A stretch of 64,000 nt of DNA, from positions 6,357,887 through 6,421,886 of the forward strand of contig NZ_LGQW01000015.1 in the NCBI RefSeq assembly GCF_003116035.1, read 5' to 3'. Positions within the stretch are counted from its first letter, which is position 1. Every line of letters begins with the position of its first letter. Position numbers and translations under genes: made by a program. Positions 62,595 to 64,000 of this stretch are shown in pieces. Origin of the DNA: Azospirillum sp. TSH64 (GTDB lineage Bacteria > Pseudomonadota > Alphaproteobacteria > Azospirillales > Azospirillaceae). The notes beneath the pieces were generated by a model. That model worked only from the letters and a program-made list of their open reading frames with translations, searched no databases and was not told the origin of the DNA.

Positions 62595-62624
62595 GGGATC
62601 GGTTGGATTGGGATCGGTTGGATT
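62595..62624. repeat. two tandem 15-bp units
   Basis: GGGATCGGTTGGATT occurs twice without a gap at 62595-62609 and 62610-62624, in noncoding DNA. Confidence 0.85.
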
Positions 62625-62865
62625 GGAAGTCCTCTTCGCCGCGAATACGCCGCGGCCGGCTTTGCGCATACGCCTCTGGCGGCCGTCCGGCGCAGGCCGG
62701 TGCCGGCGCGGCGTGTGAAGGGCGGCATGCGAACGGGGAGGTGCCCGTGCCGAATGGCATGGATCGCGATGTCAGGCCGGCCGGATCGCTTCCGCCTTGC
62801 CAACCACCCCGAAACTCCCGACGATGCGGGCCATCGGGGGCGACGGGCGGGAACGGCGGACGGGC

Positions 62866-64000
62866 ATGAGCGCGAGGCAACGGATCGTCCGTGAACGCCG
62901 GCAATACAACCAGCTCGCCGCCGACCAGACGCTGGAGGACTACGCGCTCCGCTACACCGCGGAGCGGGCGCGTCGCTGGAGCGCCTGGCGCGTCGCCAAC
63001 ACCGCACTCGGCGCCATTTCCTTCCTCGCCTGCGAGGCGCTCGGCGCCGCCGTCACCCTGACCTACGGCTTCGAGAATGCCATGGCCGCCATCCTGGCGG
63101 TGGCGCTGCTCAGCATCCTGGTCGGGCTGCCGATCACCTACCATGCGGCCAAGGCCGGGGTGGACATCGACCTGCTGGCCCGCGGCGCCGGCTTCGGCTA
63201 TCTCGGCTCGACCATCACCTCGCTGGTCTACGCCTCCTTCACCTTCATTTTGTTCTCCATCGAGGCCAGCATCATGTCGGCCGGGCTGACCATGGTGCTG
63301 GGCATCCCGGCCTCGGTCGCCCATGTCATCAGCTCGTTGGCGGTGATCCCCATCGCCGTCTACGGCATTCGCTTCATCAGCCGCATGCAATGGGCGACGC
63401 AGCCGGTGTGGATCCTGCTGCAATGCGTGCCGCTGACCTATTTCTTCCTGCTCGACCGCGAGACGCTGGCGCAATGGACCTCGCTGCCCGGCGTCTACGC
63501 CCCCGACGGCGGGCTGTCGCTGCTGCCCTTCGGCATGGCGGCGTCGGTCCTGCTCTCGCTGCTGCCGCAGATCGGCGAGCAGGTCGACTATCTGCGCTTC
63601 CTGCCCTCGCAGGCCCGCATCGGCAGGATCCGCTGGTGGGCGGCGATGCTGGCCGGTGGGCCGGGCTGGGTGCTGATCGGCAGCCTGAAGCTGGCGGCGG
63701 GATCGCTGCTGGCCTTCCTCGCCATCAAGCATGGGTTGCCGCTGGAGGATGCGGTGCAGCCCAACAGCCTGTACCACATGGCCTTCCTCGACGTGTTCGG
63801 CTCGCCCGCCGCGGCGCTGGCGCTGACCGGCATCTTCGTCGTCGTCTGCCAGATGAAGATCAACGTCACCAACGCCTATGCCGGCTCCATCGCCTGGTCG
63901 AACTTCTTCTCCCGCCTGACCCGCAGCCACCCCGGCCGCGTCGTCTGGCTGGTGTTCAACGTGCTGCTGGCCCTGCTGCTGATGGAGATCGGCATCCTCG
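62866..64000 (+). CDS. NCS1 permease-like protein, probably the N-terminus of a transporter-fused sensor kinase (partial)
   Basis: It starts at ATG 62866 (MSARQRIVRERRQYNQLAADQTLEDYALRYT) and runs off the right edge after 378 codons. The cytoplasmic head QTLEDYALRYT and the following ten or so helices (VANTALGAISFLACEALGAAVTLTYGFENA; DIDLLARGAGFGYLGSTITSLVYASFTFILF) match the purine/cytosine permease fold. This version, with the TLEDYALRYT head, is known to me as the N-terminal module of some long proteobacterial hybrid kinases. The kinase part would lie beyond the window. Confidence 0.72.
   Translation, partial: MSARQRIVRERRQYNQLAADQTLEDYALRYTAERARRWSAWRVANTALGAISFLACEALGAAVTLTYGFENAMAAILAVALLSILVGLPITYHAAKAGVDIDLLARGAGFGYLGSTITSLVYASFTFILFSIEASIMSAGLTMVLGIPASVAHVISSLAVIPIAVYGIRFISRMQWATQPVWILLQCVPLTYFFLLDRETLAQWTSLPGVYAPDGGLSLLPFGMAASVLLSLLPQIGEQVDYLRFLPSQARIGRIRWWAAMLAGGPGWVLIGSLKLAAGSLLAFLAIKHGLPLEDAVQPNSLYHMAFLDVFGSPAAALALTGIFVVVCQMKINVTNAYAGSIAWSNFFSRLTRSHPGRVVWLVFNVLLALLLMEIGIL

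Larger units (their letters stand above)
62434..62865. other. intergenic region between the GAF kinase and the NCS1-like gene
   Basis: About 430 bp between divergent genes. It holds the inverted repeat TCTCTGCCA-N7-TGGCAGAGA (62471-62495) in the kinase leader and two tandem 15-bp units (62595-62624). I see no convincing gene in it. Confidence 0.4.

Overview
The window is high-GC DNA with dense gene packing and frequent ATGA/TGATG stop-start overlaps. Its content suggests an alphaproteobacterium of the Rhodospirillales, probably Azospirillum-like: an alphaproteobacterial flagellar order with FlbD, many CUT1-type sugar and Fe3+/polyamine-type ABC transporters, HWE/HisKA_2 kinases and a PaoABC-type aldehyde oxidoreductase. 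The taxonomy is inferred from gene content only.

Left part (1-10976): a promoter region with an FNR box between two 17-bp palindromes for a gene leaving the left edge; a leftward arsR-arsC-acr3 arsenic operon; a photoactive yellow protein gene (pyp) followed by its chromophore-activating p-coumarate:CoA ligase, with no tyrosine ammonia-lyase nearby; a 26-residue membrane protein; a LysR/quinone-oxidoreductase divergent pair; a GNAT acetyltransferase; a secreted PQQ-type sugar dehydrogenase; a membrane-anchored HisKA_2/HWE kinase; and a zinc alcohol dehydrogenase.

Sugar region (11004-24779): a CUT1 sugar-binding protein diverges from an OmpR/EnvZ-type two-component system. The matching permeases and ATPase lie about 8-10 kb away, separated by ccdAB, an aldo/keto reductase and paoABC. 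The binding-protein promoter region and the permease promoter region share a 52-bp composite element (ATTTGGTAAC, then GTTACGCAACCGTTACA at identical spacing). This ties the two halves into one regulon, probably under the adjacent response regulator.

Second transport region (24776-33438): LacI-type regulator, substrate-binding protein, two permeases, ATPase, GpdQ-like phosphodiesterase, a second binding protein and a fused double permease, all leftward. One ATPase may serve two importers. The substrate is not provable from sequence. tRNA-Arg(CCG) follows, with a duplicated 25-nt fragment of its anticodon arm just upstream and an AT-richer islet beyond it.

Centre (34532-40472): an MHYT-HD-GYP c-di-GMP phosphodiesterase, pyruvate kinase, aldose 1-epimerase, another 26-residue membrane ORF and a 2OG-Fe(II) dioxygenase.

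Flagellar block (40119-52170): leftward, sigma-54 promoter then fliF-fliH-fliN-motA-like-flbD-flhA-flhF-flhG-fliK-like-T-fold-like gene. No fliG lies between fliF and fliH.

Right part (52681-64000): an XRE regulator, an HD hydrolase, a hybrid kinase with a LOV-like domain lacking the photoactive cysteine (diverging from a single-domain response regulator), ExoD, a CNNM/CorC-type CBS protein, a TetR regulator with two near-identical operators controlling itself and a small membrane protein, a DUF1636 metal-binding protein, a GAF-HisKA_2 kinase, and the start of an NCS1-permease-like protein, possibly a transporter-fused sensor kinase, cut by the right edge.

GC-rich REP/BIME elements recur in the window and intrude into the 5' end of one gene and the 3' end of another.
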